The position numbers and the translations under genes were made by a program. The notes beneath the pieces are model-generated. The model saw only the letters and a program-made list of their open reading frames with translations. It was not told where the DNA came from and did not search any database. Below are positions 42,332 to 55,355 of a stretch of 64,000 nt of DNA, piece after piece. Source of the stretch: DATAGF01 sp963834875 (lineage in GTDB: Bacteria > Actinomycetota > Thermoleophilia > Miltoncostaeales > Miltoncostaeaceae). Within the stretch, counting starts at the first letter, position 1. Each line of letters starts with the position of its first letter. The DNA lies in the NCBI GenBank assembly GCA_963834875.1, contig CAWIDG010000033.1:248001-312000 (forward strand), written 5' to 3'.

Positions 42332-43581
42332 CCCGTCCCTCCCGATCGAGCACCGGCGTCCGCGAATTGTTCCGGTCGAGCGGGCGCCACCAGCTCCGCG
42401 GGGTGCGCGACGCGCGTCGTCGAGCCGATCTCGCGCAGGCCGGCGGCGATCTGGATCGCGCAGCCCGGGTTGGCGACGGCGACGACCGGCGCGCCGGCCG
42501 CGGCGATCGCCTCGGCCTTCTGGCGCCGCAGCCGGCCGGCGAGCTCCGGCTGCAGGACGCTGTAGAGGCCGGCGGCGCCGCAGCAGCGGCCGCCGTCGCC
42601 GAGGTTGACGCAGTCGGCGCCGGCGCGCCGCAGCATCGCGCGCGGGTCGATGCGCTGCGCGTGGAGGTGGTGGCACGCGTCGTGCACCGCGACCCGCCCG
42701 AGGCGGCCGTCGCGCTCGGGCAGCTCCAGCTCGATCAGGTCGAGCACCTTGGCCGCGACCCGCTCGGCCCGCTCGGCCCAGGCGGGGTCGTCGGCCAGCA
42801 GCTCCCCGTAGGCGCGCACGTGGGCGCTGCACCCCGAGGCGTTGACGACCACGATCTCGCCCGCCTCGAGCTCCGGGATGCGCGCCCGGGCCATCTCCCT
42901 GGCCGCCTCGGGCTGGCCGTGGTGCATGGCGAGCGCGCCGCAGCAGGCGCCCGGAGCGGTGCGGACGGCCAGGTGACCGGCCGCGGCCACCGCGCGCATC
43001 GTCGCGCGCTGGACGGGCCGGAAGGCGACCTCCATGACGCACCCCGACAGCACCGTCGCCGTCGGACCGGCGCCCAGCCGCTCCGGGATGGGCAGGAGCA
43101 TCTCGCGCAGGGTGGCCGGCGGGGTGGAGGCCCGCTGGGCGGGCGGCGCGAGCCGGTCGAGGCGCAGGGCCCGCGCGGCCGCGAGCAGCCAGCCGGCCGC
43201 CAGCACGAGCCGAGGCCGGGGGAGCACGCCGGCGAGGCCGAGCCGCTTGACGCCCCGCTCCCGGGCGCTCCGGGTGGGCTCGGCCTGGGCGCGCGCCGCC
43301 TCGATCATCCGCCCGAAGGGCACGCCGCTGGGGCACGCCGCCTCGCAGGCGCGGCACGCCAGGCACTCGTCCATCATCGTCGTGAACGAGGCGTTAACCT
43401 CGCCGTGGCCCTCCTCGACCGCGCGCATCGCGGCGATCCTGCCCCGCGGCGAGGCGGTCTCGCGGCCGGTGAGCCGGAAGGTCGGGCAGTGGGGCAGGCA
43501 GAGGCCGCAGGCCACGCACTTGACGACGTCGTCGGTGGCCGGCGCGAGGAGGTCCGGGTCCCAGCGGGCGACCGCGCTCAT
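42328..43581 (-). CDS. glcF: Glycolate oxidase iron-sulfur subunit
   Basis: A 417-residue electron-transfer subunit. Two 4Fe-4S clusters are ligated by CVACGLCLPHCP (near 22) and CLACRACEAACP (near 73). Two CCG (cysteine-rich) domains follow, with GACCGALAMHHG and GGRCCGAAGLYS as the CCG motifs and CHHLHAQRIDP between them. With GlcD and GlcE it oxidises glycolate (or another 2-hydroxyacid) to glyoxylate and passes electrons to the quinone pool at the membrane. The ATG overlaps the glcE stop and the end overlaps the next gene. Confidence 0.92.
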   Translation of the reverse strand: MSAVARWDPDLLAPATDDVVKCVACGLCLPHCPTFRLTGRETASPRGRIAAMRAVEEGHGEVNASFTTMMDECLACRACEAACPSGVPFGRMIEAARAQAEPTRSARERGVKRLGLAGVLPRPRLVLAAGWLLAAARALRLDRLAPPAQRASTPPATLREMLLPIPERLGAGPTATVLSGCVMEVAFRPVQRATMRAVAAAGHLAVRTAPGACCGALAMHHGQPEAAREMARARIPELEAGEIVVVNASGCSAHVRAYGELLADDPAWAERAERVAAKVLDLIELELPERDGRLGRVAVHDACHHLHAQRIDPRAMLRRAGADCVNLGDGGRCCGAAGLYSVLQPELAGRLRRQKAEAIAAAGAPVVAVANPGCAIQIAAGLREIGSTTRVAHPAELVAPARPEQFADAGARSGGTG

Positions 43582-44640
43582 GCCGGTGCGGGCTCCCAGA
43601 GCAGCATCCGGCGGTTGAGGACCCCGGCCGGGTCGAAGGCGTCGCGCAGCCGGCGCATCAACTCAAGGCCGGGCGGCGGCGGACCCCAGGGGTCGGCGCG
43701 GAGGTCGTCCGGGCCGTCGACGACCTGGGCGTGGCCGCCGAGCCCGAGCGCCAGCGCACGGGCGCGCTCGACCTCCTCGGCGCCCTCGACCGCGATCAGG
43801 CACGTCCCGACGCCCATGCGGGCCTCGTAGCCGAGACCCGCGTCCTCCAGGCGCGCCGCGAGCTCGCCCGAGCCGCGGCGGCGGCACGCCGGCCTCCAGC
43901 AGCCCGCGCCCCGCGAGATCGGGGGGCGGCCCGGCGAGCGGCGCCATCCCCTCGGGCGGGCGCACGTCCTCCTCCGGGCCGATCAGCTCGACGGCCACCG
44001 CGCCCGGCATGAGCAGCACCGAGGCCGGCCGCGCCGGGCCGGCCAGCGCCCGGGAGACGGCGGCGACCCGCTCGCCGAGGGGCGCCTCGGCGCCGAACCA
44101 GCCGCGCGCGGCGGGGATCGGCCACAGCTTGAGGGTGACCTGGACGATGGCGCCCAGCGTGCCCAGCGAGCCGACCGCCAGGCGCGGGATGTCGTAGCCG
44201 GCGACGCCCTTGACGGTGCGCCCGCCGCCGGTGACGAGCCGCCCGTCGCCGGTCGCGAGCACCACCTCGAGCAGGGAGTCGCGCACGGCCCCCATGCGGA
44301 GGCGCTCGCGCCCGCTGGCCGCCGCGGCCAGCACCCCGCCCACCGTCGAGCCGGGCCGGATGTCGGCCTGGGGCCAGCTCTGTCCGGCCGAGGCGGCCAG
44401 CTCGGCGAGGTCGGTCGCCGGCAGCCCGGCCTCCACGGTCACCGTCAGGTCGGCCGGCTCGTGGGCGACGACCGCGCGCAGCCCGGCCGTGCGCAGCTCG
44501 CGGTCCGGCGGCGGGCCGGGGCGCCCCCGGCGCGATCGGGTGCCCCCGCCCACGAGGTCGACGGACGCGTGCGCGGCCGTCGCCTCGGCCAGCGCCGCGG
44601 CCGCGTCCTGCGGCGAGGCGGGCGCGAGGACCTCGGTCAC
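43578..44640 (-). CDS. glcE: Glycolate oxidase FAD-binding subunit (frameshift)
   Basis: About 353 residues. The FAD-binding domain (VDLVGGGTRSRRGRPG, ADLTVTVEAGLPATDLAELA, WPQADIRPGSTVGGVLAAAASG, GGGRTVKGVAGYDIPRLAVGSLGTLGAI) is of the PCMH type shared with GlcD. The C-terminal part ends DAFDPAGVLNRRMLLW. One extra base near 43885 breaks the frame between RGLLEAGV and GSGELAARLEDAGLGYEARM. GTG 44640 overlaps the glcD stop and the end overlaps the glcF start. It is shorter than GlcD because it lacks the full FAD-oxidase C domain. Confidence 0.88.
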
Positions 44641-46082
44641 AGCCAGGTGCCGGGCGGCAGCGACCCGGCGTCGAGCACCAGCTCGCCGCACCGGCTTCCG
44701 ACCGGGAGGACCTTCGCCGGGTTGAGCCGTCCGCCGGGGTCGAAGGCGTCGCGGGCGCAGGCCTGCGCGGCGAGGGAGACCGCGTCGAAGGTGAGCGGCA
44801 TGAAGTCGCGCTTCTCCAGGCCGATGCCGTGCTCGCCGGACAGGACCCCCCCGACCGCGACGCACGCCTCGATGATCTCCTTCCCGGCCGCGTGGACGCG
44901 CTCGACCTGCTCGGCGTCGCGGCGGTCGAACGCGATGAGCGGGTGCAGGTTCCCGTCACCCGCGTGGAACACGTTCATGACGATGAGGTCGTGCGCGGCC
45001 GCGATCTCCTCGATGCGCTCGAGCACCTCGACCAGCCGCGTGCGCGGCACCACGCAGTCGTGGAGGTAGTAGTTCGGCGCGATGCGGGCCACGGCCCCGA
45101 AGGCGCTCTTGCGCGCCTTCCAGAACAGGGCCCGCTCGGCCTCGTCGCGCGCCACGCGCACCCGCCGCGCGCCGTGGCCGAGGCCGACGCCCTCCACGAC
45201 GGCGGTGTGGGACGCGACCTCCGCCGGGGTGCCGTTGACCTCCACCAGCAGCACCGCCGCCGCGTCGACCGGCAGGTCGGCGTGCACGAACTGCTCGACG
45301 GCCGCCGTCATGCGCCGGTCCATCATCTCCATCGCGGCGGGGATCACCCCGGCGGAGATGATGCCGCCGACCGCCTCGCCCGCGGCGCGCACCGTGGGGA
45401 AGTCGAGCAGCATCGTCCGCACCTCCGGCGGGTTGCGCATCAGGCGCACGGTCACCTCGGTCACGACCCCGAGCGTCCCCTCGCCGCCCACCACGAAGCC
45501 GCGCAGGTCGTAGCCCGGCGGGTCGGGCGCCGTGCCGCCGAGGCGCAGCACCTCGCCGTCGCCGAGCACGATCTCCATGCCCAGCACGTGCTGCGCCGTG
45601 ACCCCCGAGGCCAGGCAGTGCGGGCCGCCCGCATTGGTGGCGACGTTGCCGCCGATCGAGCAGGCCTGCTGGCTCGAGGGGTCGGGCGCGTAGTGCAGGC
45701 CGAGGTGGCGGACCGCGGCCGACAGGTCGAGGTTGAGCACCCCGGGCTCCACCCGGGCGCACGGCACGTCGGGGTCGATCTCGAGCACCCGCGTCATGCG
45801 CGCGACCGACAGCACCACCCCGCCGTCGAGCGGCACGGCCCCGCCGCACAGCCCGGTGCCGGACCCGCGCGGCACCACGGCCAGGTCGAGCTCGCGGGCG
45901 AGCCGCACGCAGGCGACCACCTCCTCGGTCGTCTCCGGCAGCACCACCAGGCCGCAGTCGCCCTCCGCGATCGAGCCGTCGCGCGAGTAGAGCCGGCGCT
46001 CGAGCGGATGGTCGATCACGCGCTCGCGGTCGAGCAGGGCCAGGAAGCGCTCGGAGATCGCGGAGGTCGTGACCGTCGCCAC
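44637..46082 (-). CDS. glcD: Glycolate oxidase catalytic FAD subunit
   Basis: A 481-residue flavoenzyme. FAD_binding_4 (about 40-180) has VPRGSGTGLCGGAVP, LDLSAAVRHLGLHYAPDPSSQ, CSIGGNVATNAGGPHCLASG and VVGGEGTLGVVTEVTVRL. The FAD-oxidase C domain (about 220-460) has NVFHAGDGNLHPLI (catalytic His region) and GGVLSGEHGIGLEKRDFM. It oxidises glycolate or a similar 2-hydroxyacid. GTG 46082 is the first gene of a five-gene coupled minus-strand operon (glcD, glcE, glcF, SnoaL-like, nucleotidyltransferase). Confidence 0.92.
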   Translation of the reverse strand: MATVTTSAISERFLALLDRERVIDHPLERRLYSRDGSIAEGDCGLVVLPETTEEVVACVRLARELDLAVVPRGSGTGLCGGAVPLDGGVVLSVARMTRVLEIDPDVPCARVEPGVLNLDLSAAVRHLGLHYAPDPSSQQACSIGGNVATNAGGPHCLASGVTAQHVLGMEIVLGDGEVLRLGGTAPDPPGYDLRGFVVGGEGTLGVVTEVTVRLMRNPPEVRTMLLDFPTVRAAGEAVGGIISAGVIPAAMEMMDRRMTAAVEQFVHADLPVDAAAVLLVEVNGTPAEVASHTAVVEGVGLGHGARRVRVARDEAERALFWKARKSAFGAVARIAPNYYLHDCVVPRTRLVEVLERIEEIAAAHDLIVMNVFHAGDGNLHPLIAFDRRDAEQVERVHAAGKEIIEACVAVGGVLSGEHGIGLEKRDFMPLTFDAVSLAAQACARDAFDPGGRLNPAKVLPVGSRCGELVLDAGSLPPGTWL

Positions 46083-46091
46083 CGGTCGACG

Positions 46092-47369
46092 CTAGCTGAT
46101 CGGCGGGACCCCGGACGGGTCGACCCGGGGCCCGGCCTCGCCGGCGAGCACGGCGCGCGCGGCGCGCTCGCCCGCCTCGATGGCCTCGATCACCGCGGAG
46201 CCGGGCGCGAGGTGGACGCCCTCGATGCCGTCGAGCCAGAGGGCCGGGGCGCGGACGGCCGGCACCTGCGCGAGGTCCGGCACCGGGTAGGCGCGCGGCA
46301 GGCGAAGCACCTCGAGGGGGGCCGCCGCGTCCGGGTCCTCCAGCCATCCGAGCGGGTCGGACAGCGCCCGGGCGCAGGCCCGCGCCAGGACGGCGTCGTC
46401 GAGGCCCCAGACCGGGTCGGCGGGGTCGGCCTGGCAGTAGCACTCGAGGCCGACGACGGTGCGGCCCGCCGGCGCGAGCGCGGGGCTCCAGTTGACCGGC
46501 TCGAACGCGCGCGCGAACGGGACGCGCGGATCGTCAACCTGGATCCACGCCTCGGGCGTCAGCCGCCCGCTCGGCACCTCGAGCTCGAGGTACGCGATGC
46601 AGACGGCCCGCATCCGCACCTCGGGCGTCGCGGAGGGGGGCGGCGCCGGCTCGGCCATGCTCGCCGCCGCGCCGGCCGGCAGGGCCACGACGGCCTGACC
46701 GGCCGCCAGCTCCTCTGGGCCGCCGGGCCCCTCGACGAGGGCGCCGGCCATGCGGCCGGCCGGCACCCGGAGGGCGGCCAGGCGCGTGCCCAGGCGCAGC
46801 TCGGCGCCGGCGCCGACCGCGGCGTCCGCCATGGCGTCCATCAGCTGGCCGATCCCGTGGGCCGGGAAGACGAACCCGGCGGGCGCGGCCTGCTCCTCGA
46901 GCAGCCGCCGCGCTCGCTCGCCCGGGATCCGCTCCAGCGGCACGCCGTCGATCTTCTCGAGGTAGCGGCGCAGGACGCCGTTGACGAAGTCGGCCCCGAA
47001 CCGCGCGCCCAGCTCGCCGTGGGCCGACTCGTCCCGTGCGGCCGGGATCAGCGGAGGCTCGGGCCGCTGGTCCAGGTAGCGGCCGGGCACAATCCTGCCG
47101 TCGCGCACGCACGCCACCGGCCGGTTGACGTACCGCAGGTCGGCGCCGAGGAGGTCGCGGAGCCAGTCGAGGCGCGCCCCGTCGCGGACGAAGGGGATGT
47201 GGCCGCCGACGTCGTACGCGAAGCCGTTGCGCCGCCGCGTGACGCAGAGGCCGCCGACCTCGTCGCGCGCCTCGACGAGAGCGACCCGGGCCCCCTCGCG
47301 GGCGAGCAGGAGCGCGGCGCCGAGGCCCGCCGGGCCCGCCCCGAGGACCAGCGCGTCGAGGGTCGTCAC
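46092..47369 (-). CDS. FAD/NAD(P)-binding protein, protoporphyrinogen oxidase/amine oxidase-like
   Basis: A 425-residue flavoprotein. The N-terminal dinucleotide fold reads ALVLGAGPAGLGAALLLAREGARVALVEARDEVGG. The substrate-side sequence FAYDVGGHIPFV and the C-terminal FAD motif around WLDGIEGVHLAPGSAVIEAIEAGERAARAVLAG place it among amine-oxidase/UDP-galactopyranose-mutase-like proteins that act on sugars, carotenoids or porphyrins. The substrate is not clear. GTG 47369 is the likely start; the end lies 10 bases before glcD on the same strand, so it may head the glc transcript. Divergent from the ctaB operon. Confidence 0.8.
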   Translation of the reverse strand: MTTLDALVLGAGPAGLGAALLLAREGARVALVEARDEVGGLCVTRRRNGFAYDVGGHIPFVRDGARLDWLRDLLGADLRYVNRPVACVRDGRIVPGRYLDQRPEPPLIPAARDESAHGELGARFGADFVNGVLRRYLEKIDGVPLERIPGERARRLLEEQAAPAGFVFPAHGIGQLMDAMADAAVGAGAELRLGTRLAALRVPAGRMAGALVEGPGGPEELAAGQAVVALPAGAAASMAEPAPPPSATPEVRMRAVCIAYLELEVPSGRLTPEAWIQVDDPRVPFARAFEPVNWSPALAPAGRTVVGLECYCQADPADPVWGLDDAVLARACARALSDPLGWLEDPDAAAPLEVLRLPRAYPVPDLAQVPAVRAPALWLDGIEGVHLAPGSAVIEAIEAGERAARAVLAGEAGPRVDPSGVPPIS

Positions 47370-47449
47370 GCCCGGAACATCAGCGCCGGCCGCCCGTCGC
47401 GTCAACCGGCGCGGGACGTCCGTCCTCCGATGCGCCCCATGGGCTGGGC

Positions 47450-47455
47450 TATATT
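47450..47455 (+). promoter_or_regulatory. Candidate -10 box of the microprotein-ctaB operon
   Basis: TATATT at 47450-47455 stands out in this very GC-rich sequence and lies 26 bases before the microprotein ATG, a normal -10 position. No convincing -35 box is seen 17 bases upstream. Confidence 0.4.
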
Positions 47456-47480
47456 CGGGCGCGGTGATCGGCCCGCCGTC

Positions 47481-47668
47481 ATGACGCTCCGCGTCCTCGC
47501 ACTCGTCCTGGCCGTCGCCCTTGCCCTGCCCGCGATCGCCGTCCTCGCGCGCTCGGCCGTCGCGGGGCGCGACCGCGACGGCACCCGCGCCCACCGGCGC
47601 CTCGAGGCGCTCTGGGTCGTCGTGCCGATCGCGCTGCTCGCGGCGTTGGTGGGCCTCGCGGTGGCCGC

Positions 47669-47672
<4 letters not shown>
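47481..47672 (+). CDS. 63-residue two-helix membrane protein with CoxII-like helix
   Basis: A small membrane protein. Helix one spans about 4-25 (RVLALVLAVALALPAIAVLA), a basic loop follows (GRDRDGTRAHRR), and helix two is LEALWVVVPIALLAALVGLAV. The LExxWxxxP start of helix two is the same motif as in cytochrome oxidase subunit II of this window (KLEIVWTVVPAVLLVVMAV). Its stop overlaps the ctaB start, so it is the first gene of the heme O and oxidase block. It may be a truncated CoxII relative or an assembly factor; no family is known to me. Confidence 0.65.
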
Positions 47673-48565
<893 letters not shown>

Positions 48566-48574
48566 CCTTCGGCG

Positions 48575-49800
48575 ATGAGGCGCGGGACCGCTCAGGGGGG
48601 GCGGGGGCCGTCGTTCTTCCTCTCCCCGCTCGGCATCGTCTTCACGACGGTGGTGATCGACCTCGTCGGGTTCGGGATCGTGCTGCCGATCCTGCCCCTC
48701 TGGGCAGAGAGCTTCGGCGCCTCGCCCACCGAGATCGGGCTGCTGACGGCCTCGTACGCGGTCGCCCAGCTGCTGTTCGCGCCCCTGTGGGGCCGCCTGT
48801 CCGACCGCTACGGCCGCCGGCCGGTGATCCTGGCCTCCCTCGCCGGCAGCGCGGTGGCCGCGCTGCTGATCGGCCTCGCGACAGACGCTGGCTGCTGCTC
48901 TGGGTCGCGCGGGTCCTGCAGGGCGTCGCCGGCGCCTCCTACGCGGCCGCCCAGGCGTACGTCGCCGACGTCACCACGGCCCGCGACCGCGCGCGCGGGA
49001 TGGGGCTGATCGGCGCCGCCTTCGGGCTGGGCTTCATCCTCGGGCCCGCCTTCGGCGCGGTGTTCTCGGCCGTCGACGCCCGCCTGCCGTTCTTCGTGGC
49101 CGCGGGCCTCGCGGCGCTGAACCTGGCCATCGCGCACCGCCGGCTGCCCGAGTCGCTCCGGCCGGGCGCGCCGCGCGCCCCGGCCCCCCGGCTCGAGGTC
49201 CTGCGCCGGGCGCTCGCCAGCCGCGAGCTCGGCCCGCTGGTCTGGCTCTCGTTCGTCGCGACCTTCGCGTTCGTGGCCATGGAGGCCACCTTCGCCCTCT
49301 TCGGCGAGCGTCGCTTCGACTACGGGGCGGTGGAGATCGCGGCGCTCTTCGCCTTCATCGGGGTGATGGCTGCGGTGTCCCAGGGATTGCTGGTCGGCCG
49401 GCTGGCGGAGCGGCTCGGGGAGGGCCGCGTGATGATCGCCGGCCTCATCGGCACGGCGGTGGGGCTGCTGCTCGTCGCCGTCTCCGGGAGCCTGTGGGTC
49501 CTGCTGCCGGGGCTCGCGGTGCTGGCGGTGGGCTCCGGGCTCGTGTTCGCGGCAACGACCGCGCTGATCTCGCTGACGGCCGGCGAGGCGGAGCAGGGGA
49601 CGGTGCTGGGGCTGACGGCCTCGGTGGGCGGGGCGGCGCGCATCGCCGGCCCGGTGATCGGGATGCTGCTCTTCCAGCACGTCGGCATCGCCAGCCCCCT
49701 CATCCTCGGCGCCGTCCTCTTCGCGCTCTGCGCCGCGGGCGCCATGAGGCTCAGGACCACCTGGTCGCCGGGCGCGGCTGCGCGCCCGGGCTCCGCATGA
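48575..49800 (+). CDS. MFS transporter, TetA-like (frameshift)
   Basis: About 408 residues of the major facilitator superfamily, drug:proton antiporter-1 type. Motif A is GRLSDRYGRRPVIL; further signatures are VVIDLVGFGIVLPILPLW in helix one and GAAFGLGFILGPAFGAVFS in helix five. Twelve helices can be drawn. The frame shifts near 48886: one missing base (a C before GCTGG) separates GLATD from WLLLWVARVLQGVAGAS. This is the only clear deletion among the indels here. It lies between ctaB and ctaC but has no evident role in respiration. The end is followed by a strong hairpin. Confidence 0.85.
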
Positions 49801-49818
49801 ACCACGCTCCCAGCGCGC

Positions 49819-49845
49819 CCAGCGGGCCCGCGAGAGGCCCGCTGG
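49819..49845 (+). terminator. Strong GC-rich hairpin after the MFS gene
   Basis: A perfect 10-base inverted repeat: CCAGCGGGCC (49819-49828) and GGCCCGCTGG (49836-49845), loop of seven. It begins 19 bases after the MFS stop and 77 bases before ctaC, separating the ctaB transcript from the ctaCDE transcript. No T-run. Confidence 0.6.
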
Positions 49846-49921
49846 ACGCCCTCGCGAAGGGGACGTGTGACCCCGTCCCGACGCCCGTTTCGGGCCCGAG
49901 GGCACCTGATAGTTTCCCCGC

Positions 49922-50734
49922 GTGCTGAGGTCGCGCCACACCGTGCCGCTGCTGATCCTCACCCTCATCATCGGCGGCGCGACGGTCGCGGTGGCACTGG
50001 CGATCGACTGGATCCCGGTGCAGGCGGCGGAGCAGGCCGAGCGCACGGACACCCTGCTGTGGTTCGTCGTCTGGGCCTCGATCGTGATCTTCACCCTCGT
50101 GACGGTGGTGATCATCTACTGCGCATGGCGCTTCCGCGCCAAGCCGGGCGACGACAGCGACGGCCCCCCGATCCACGGCAACACGAAGCTCGAGATCGTC
50201 TGGACGGTCGTGCCGGCGGTCCTGCTGGTGGTGATGGCCGTCTGGGCCTACCTCGTGCTCGCCGACAACGAGGCCCTCGCGAGCGACCGCCTGGTGGTCG
50301 AGGTGACGGCCGAGCAGTTCACGTGGGAGTTCGTGAACCGCGAGGCCGGCATCGCGTCCGGCGACATGCGGGTGCCGGCGGGCCGCCAGGTCGAGCTGGA
50401 GATGCGCTCGCAGGACGTCATCCACGACTTCTACGTCAAGGAGTTCCGGGTCAAGCTGGACATCGTCCCGGGCATCACCACGCGCCTCGTCTTCAACCCC
50501 GACCGCCCCGGCACGTACCAGGTGGCCTGCGCCGAGCTGTGCGGCGTCGGGCACGGGGTCATGCGGGCCCGCGTGATCGTGATGGAGCCCGACGACTACG
50601 AGGCCTGGGTCGCGCTGGCGAAGGCCGAGGTCGCCAGGCAGCCGAAGCCCGCGCCGGCCGCGCCGGCCGGGGGCGCCGCGGCGCCCGCGCCGACCGCCCC
50701 CGCCGAGGCCGCGACCGCCCCCGCCCAGCCGTGA
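49922..50734 (+). CDS. ctaC: Cytochrome c oxidase subunit II
   Basis: A 270-residue subunit carrying the binuclear CuA centre. Hydrophobic helices lie at about 7-28, 42-68 and 87-112, the last starting KLEIVWTVVPAVLLVVMAVW. The cupredoxin domain follows, with CuA ligands His168 (VIHDFYV), Cys203 and Cys207 with Glu205 (CAELCGVGH), His211 and Met214. The C-terminus is an Ala/Pro tail; no cytochrome c domain is fused, so a separate donor is needed, possibly the lipoprotein cytochrome c encoded downstream. GTG 49922 heads the oxidase run; ctaD follows after 17 bases. Confidence 0.93.
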   Translation: MLRSRHTVPLLILTLIIGGATVAVALAIDWIPVQAAEQAERTDTLLWFVVWASIVIFTLVTVVIIYCAWRFRAKPGDDSDGPPIHGNTKLEIVWTVVPAVLLVVMAVWAYLVLADNEALASDRLVVEVTAEQFTWEFVNREAGIASGDMRVPAGRQVELEMRSQDVIHDFYVKEFRVKLDIVPGITTRLVFNPDRPGTYQVACAELCGVGHGVMRARVIVMEPDDYEAWVALAKAEVARQPKPAPAAPAGGAAAPAPTAPAEAATAPAQP

Positions 50735-50751
50735 CCCCGTAGACGAGGACC

Positions 50752-53508
<2,757 letters not shown>

Positions 53509-53514
53509 CGAGCC

Positions 53515-54141
53515 GTGGCCACCGTCGAGCCCAGCGTCACCGTCACGCCGCAGGCGGCGCCGCCGCCCTCGCGCGGCGCGCAGCTCAGCCCCGGCCTCCT
53601 GGCCATGGTCTTCTTCATCGGCTCCGAGGTGATGCTGTTCGCGTCGTTCTTCACGGCCTACTTCTTCGTCCGCTTCAACGTCGCCGACCGGTGGCCGCCC
53701 CTGAACGACCAGGGCGAGCCCTTCGAGCTGCCGGTCCTCATCACGGGCGTGAACACCGCGATCCTGGTGTCGTCGAGCTTCACCGTCTGGTGGGGGGAGC
53801 ACCGCCTCAAGCACTACAACGACCGCAAGGGCATCGAGCGCGGCCTGCTCGTGACGATTCTGCTGGGCGCGACGTTCCTGATCATCCAGATCAACGAGTA
53901 CATCCACATCGGCTTCACGCCGCAGGACAAGGCGTTCGGGTCGGCCTTCTACTCCCTGACCGGCCTCCACGGGCTGCACGTGTTCATCGGCCTGACGCTG
54001 CTCACCTTCTCCTACATCCGGGTCAAGAAGGCCCACGACTTCTCGTCGAAGTGGGCGACGCCGCTCACGGCGGCCGGCATCTACTGGCACTTCGTCGACG
54101 TCGTGTGGGTGCTGCTGTTCATCCTCGTCTACCTCATATGA
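53515..54141 (+). CDS. ctaE: Cytochrome c oxidase subunit III
   Basis: A 208-residue subunit III with five transmembrane helices, the short bacterial form. Typical segments are LAMVFFIGSEVMLFASFFTAYF, ITGVNTAILVSSSFTVWW, INEYIHIGFTPQDKAFGSAFYSLTGLHGLHVFIG and GIYWHFVDVVWVLLFILVYL. It has no catalytic metal and stabilises subunit I. GTG 53515 follows ctaD by 6 bases; the stop overlaps the cytochrome c gene (ATGA). Confidence 0.93.
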   Translation: MATVEPSVTVTPQAAPPPSRGAQLSPGLLAMVFFIGSEVMLFASFFTAYFFVRFNVADRWPPLNDQGEPFELPVLITGVNTAILVSSSFTVWWGEHRLKHYNDRKGIERGLLVTILLGATFLIIQINEYIHIGFTPQDKAFGSAFYSLTGLHGLHVFIGLTLLTFSYIRVKKAHDFSSKWATPLTAAGIYWHFVDVVWVLLFILVYLI

Positions 54142-54587
54142 GCGCCGCCTCGAAGCTCCGCGCCGGCCGCCTCGCGGCCGCGCTCGCCCTCGCGCTCGCG
54201 GGCCTGGCCGCCGCCGGCTGCGGCGACGATCTCGAGGCCGCCGACACGGAGGCCGGCAAGCAGACCTTCGTGACCCTCTGCTCGAGCTGCCACAACCTCC
54301 AGGACGCCGGCACGGCGCCGACCATCATCGGCCCCGACCTCGACGACGCCTTCCGCGCCGCGCGCCAGGTGGGCATGAAGGAGAACCAGTTCGCCGGCGT
54401 GGTCGAGCGCTGGATCGAGATCGCCCAGCTGCCCATGCCGCGCAACCTGGTGACGGGCCAGGACAAGACGAACGTGGCGGCGTACATCGCCGAGGTGGCC
54501 GGTACCCAGCCCGAGAGCCGCGCGCGCCCGGCGCCGCCGCCCACCCCCGAGGTCCCCGAGCCGCCCCGACAGCAGATCGCCGACTAG
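54138..54587 (+). CDS. Lipoprotein cytochrome c
   Basis: A 149-residue single-heme cytochrome c. The signal peptide ends in a lipobox, LAAAGCGDD, with Cys28 as the probable lipidation site. The heme motif CSSCH lies at residues 48-52, and a likely axial Met is in QLPMPRNLVTG (near 98). The C-terminus is a Pro-rich tail. It is translationally coupled to ctaE, and because ctaC lacks a fused cytochrome domain, this protein is a good candidate electron donor to CuA. It depends on the Ccm genes found at 60669-62919. Confidence 0.88.
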   Translation: MSAASKLRAGRLAAALALALAGLAAAGCGDDLEAADTEAGKQTFVTLCSSCHNLQDAGTAPTIIGPDLDDAFRAARQVGMKENQFAGVVERWIEIAQLPMPRNLVTGQDKTNVAAYIAEVAGTQPESRARPAPPPTPEVPEPPRQQIAD

Positions 54588-54657
54588 AGCGGGTGGGCGG
54601 GCGGCTGGACGGCGCGCGCGTGATCGAGGACCCCGGCCCCCACGTCGAGGCCGCGTA

Positions 54658-55347
54658 GTGGACCGCCGCCTGAGCCCCATCCCCCCGCTCCGGCCGACCA
54701 CCGGCTGGCGCGAGGTCCCGATCGAGCCGGTCGACGAGCCCCTGGTCCGGGTCGCCGACATCGACGCGCGGGTGCGCGACGAGCCCCGCTACCACCGGGC
54801 CGGGCTGCCGGGGGCCCAGCGGGCCGGCTGGGTCCGCGAGGGGGTCGCGCGGGCGCTGGCCCTGGCCGCGGGGGCCCTGCCCGACGGGCTTACCCTGGTC
54901 GTCTGGGACGGGTACCGCTCGCTCCAGACCCAGGCCGCCCTCTTCGACGGGTACCTGGCCGAGCTGACGATGGTCCACCCCGACCAGCCGGCCGATGCGC
55001 TCGAGGAGGCGGCCGCCCGCTACGTGACCCCGCCCTCGCGCGCGCGGGACGCGCCACCCCCCCACCTCACCGGCGGGGCCGTTGACCTCACGCTCGCCGA
55101 CGGCGACGGCCGCCCCCTCGACATGGGCACGGACTTCGACGCGTTCGTCCCCGAGGCGGGGGCCCGGGCGCTGGAGGACCTCCTCGTCCCGGCGCGCGAC
55201 CGCCGCCGCCTGCTCTTCTGGACGATGGCGGCGCAGGGCTTCACGGCGTACCGGGAGGAGTGGTGGCACTTCGACCTCGGGGACCAGTTCTGGGGCCTCG
55301 TGCGCGGCCGCGCCGCGCGCTATCCCGGCGCGAATTCGCCCCTTTGA
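54658..55347 (+). CDS. D-alanyl-D-alanine dipeptidase, VanX-like (peptidase M15)
   Basis: A 229-residue zinc peptidase of family M15D. The conserved region TLVVWDGYRSLQTQAALFD carries the substrate Arg. Zinc ligands are the His and Asp of HLTGGAVDLTLAD (near 138-145) and the His of EEWWHFDLGD (near 205), with the catalytic Glu before it. The product would hydrolyse D-Ala-D-Ala or related dipeptides. No van ligase or sensor genes are nearby, so a role in cell-wall recycling is more likely than glycopeptide resistance. GTG 54658; no signal peptide. Confidence 0.85.
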   Translation: MDRRLSPIPPLRPTTGWREVPIEPVDEPLVRVADIDARVRDEPRYHRAGLPGAQRAGWVREGVARALALAAGALPDGLTLVVWDGYRSLQTQAALFDGYLAELTMVHPDQPADALEEAAARYVTPPSRARDAPPPHLTGGAVDLTLADGDGRPLDMGTDFDAFVPEAGARALEDLLVPARDRRRLLFWTMAAQGFTAYREEWWHFDLGDQFWGLVRGRAARYPGANSPL

Positions 55348-55355
55348 AGGCGCGT

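Noticed and set aside
54658..55347. Glycopeptide resistance (vanX) locus
   Set aside because: The dipeptidase stands alone, with no vanH, vanA-type ligase or VanRS pair nearby.
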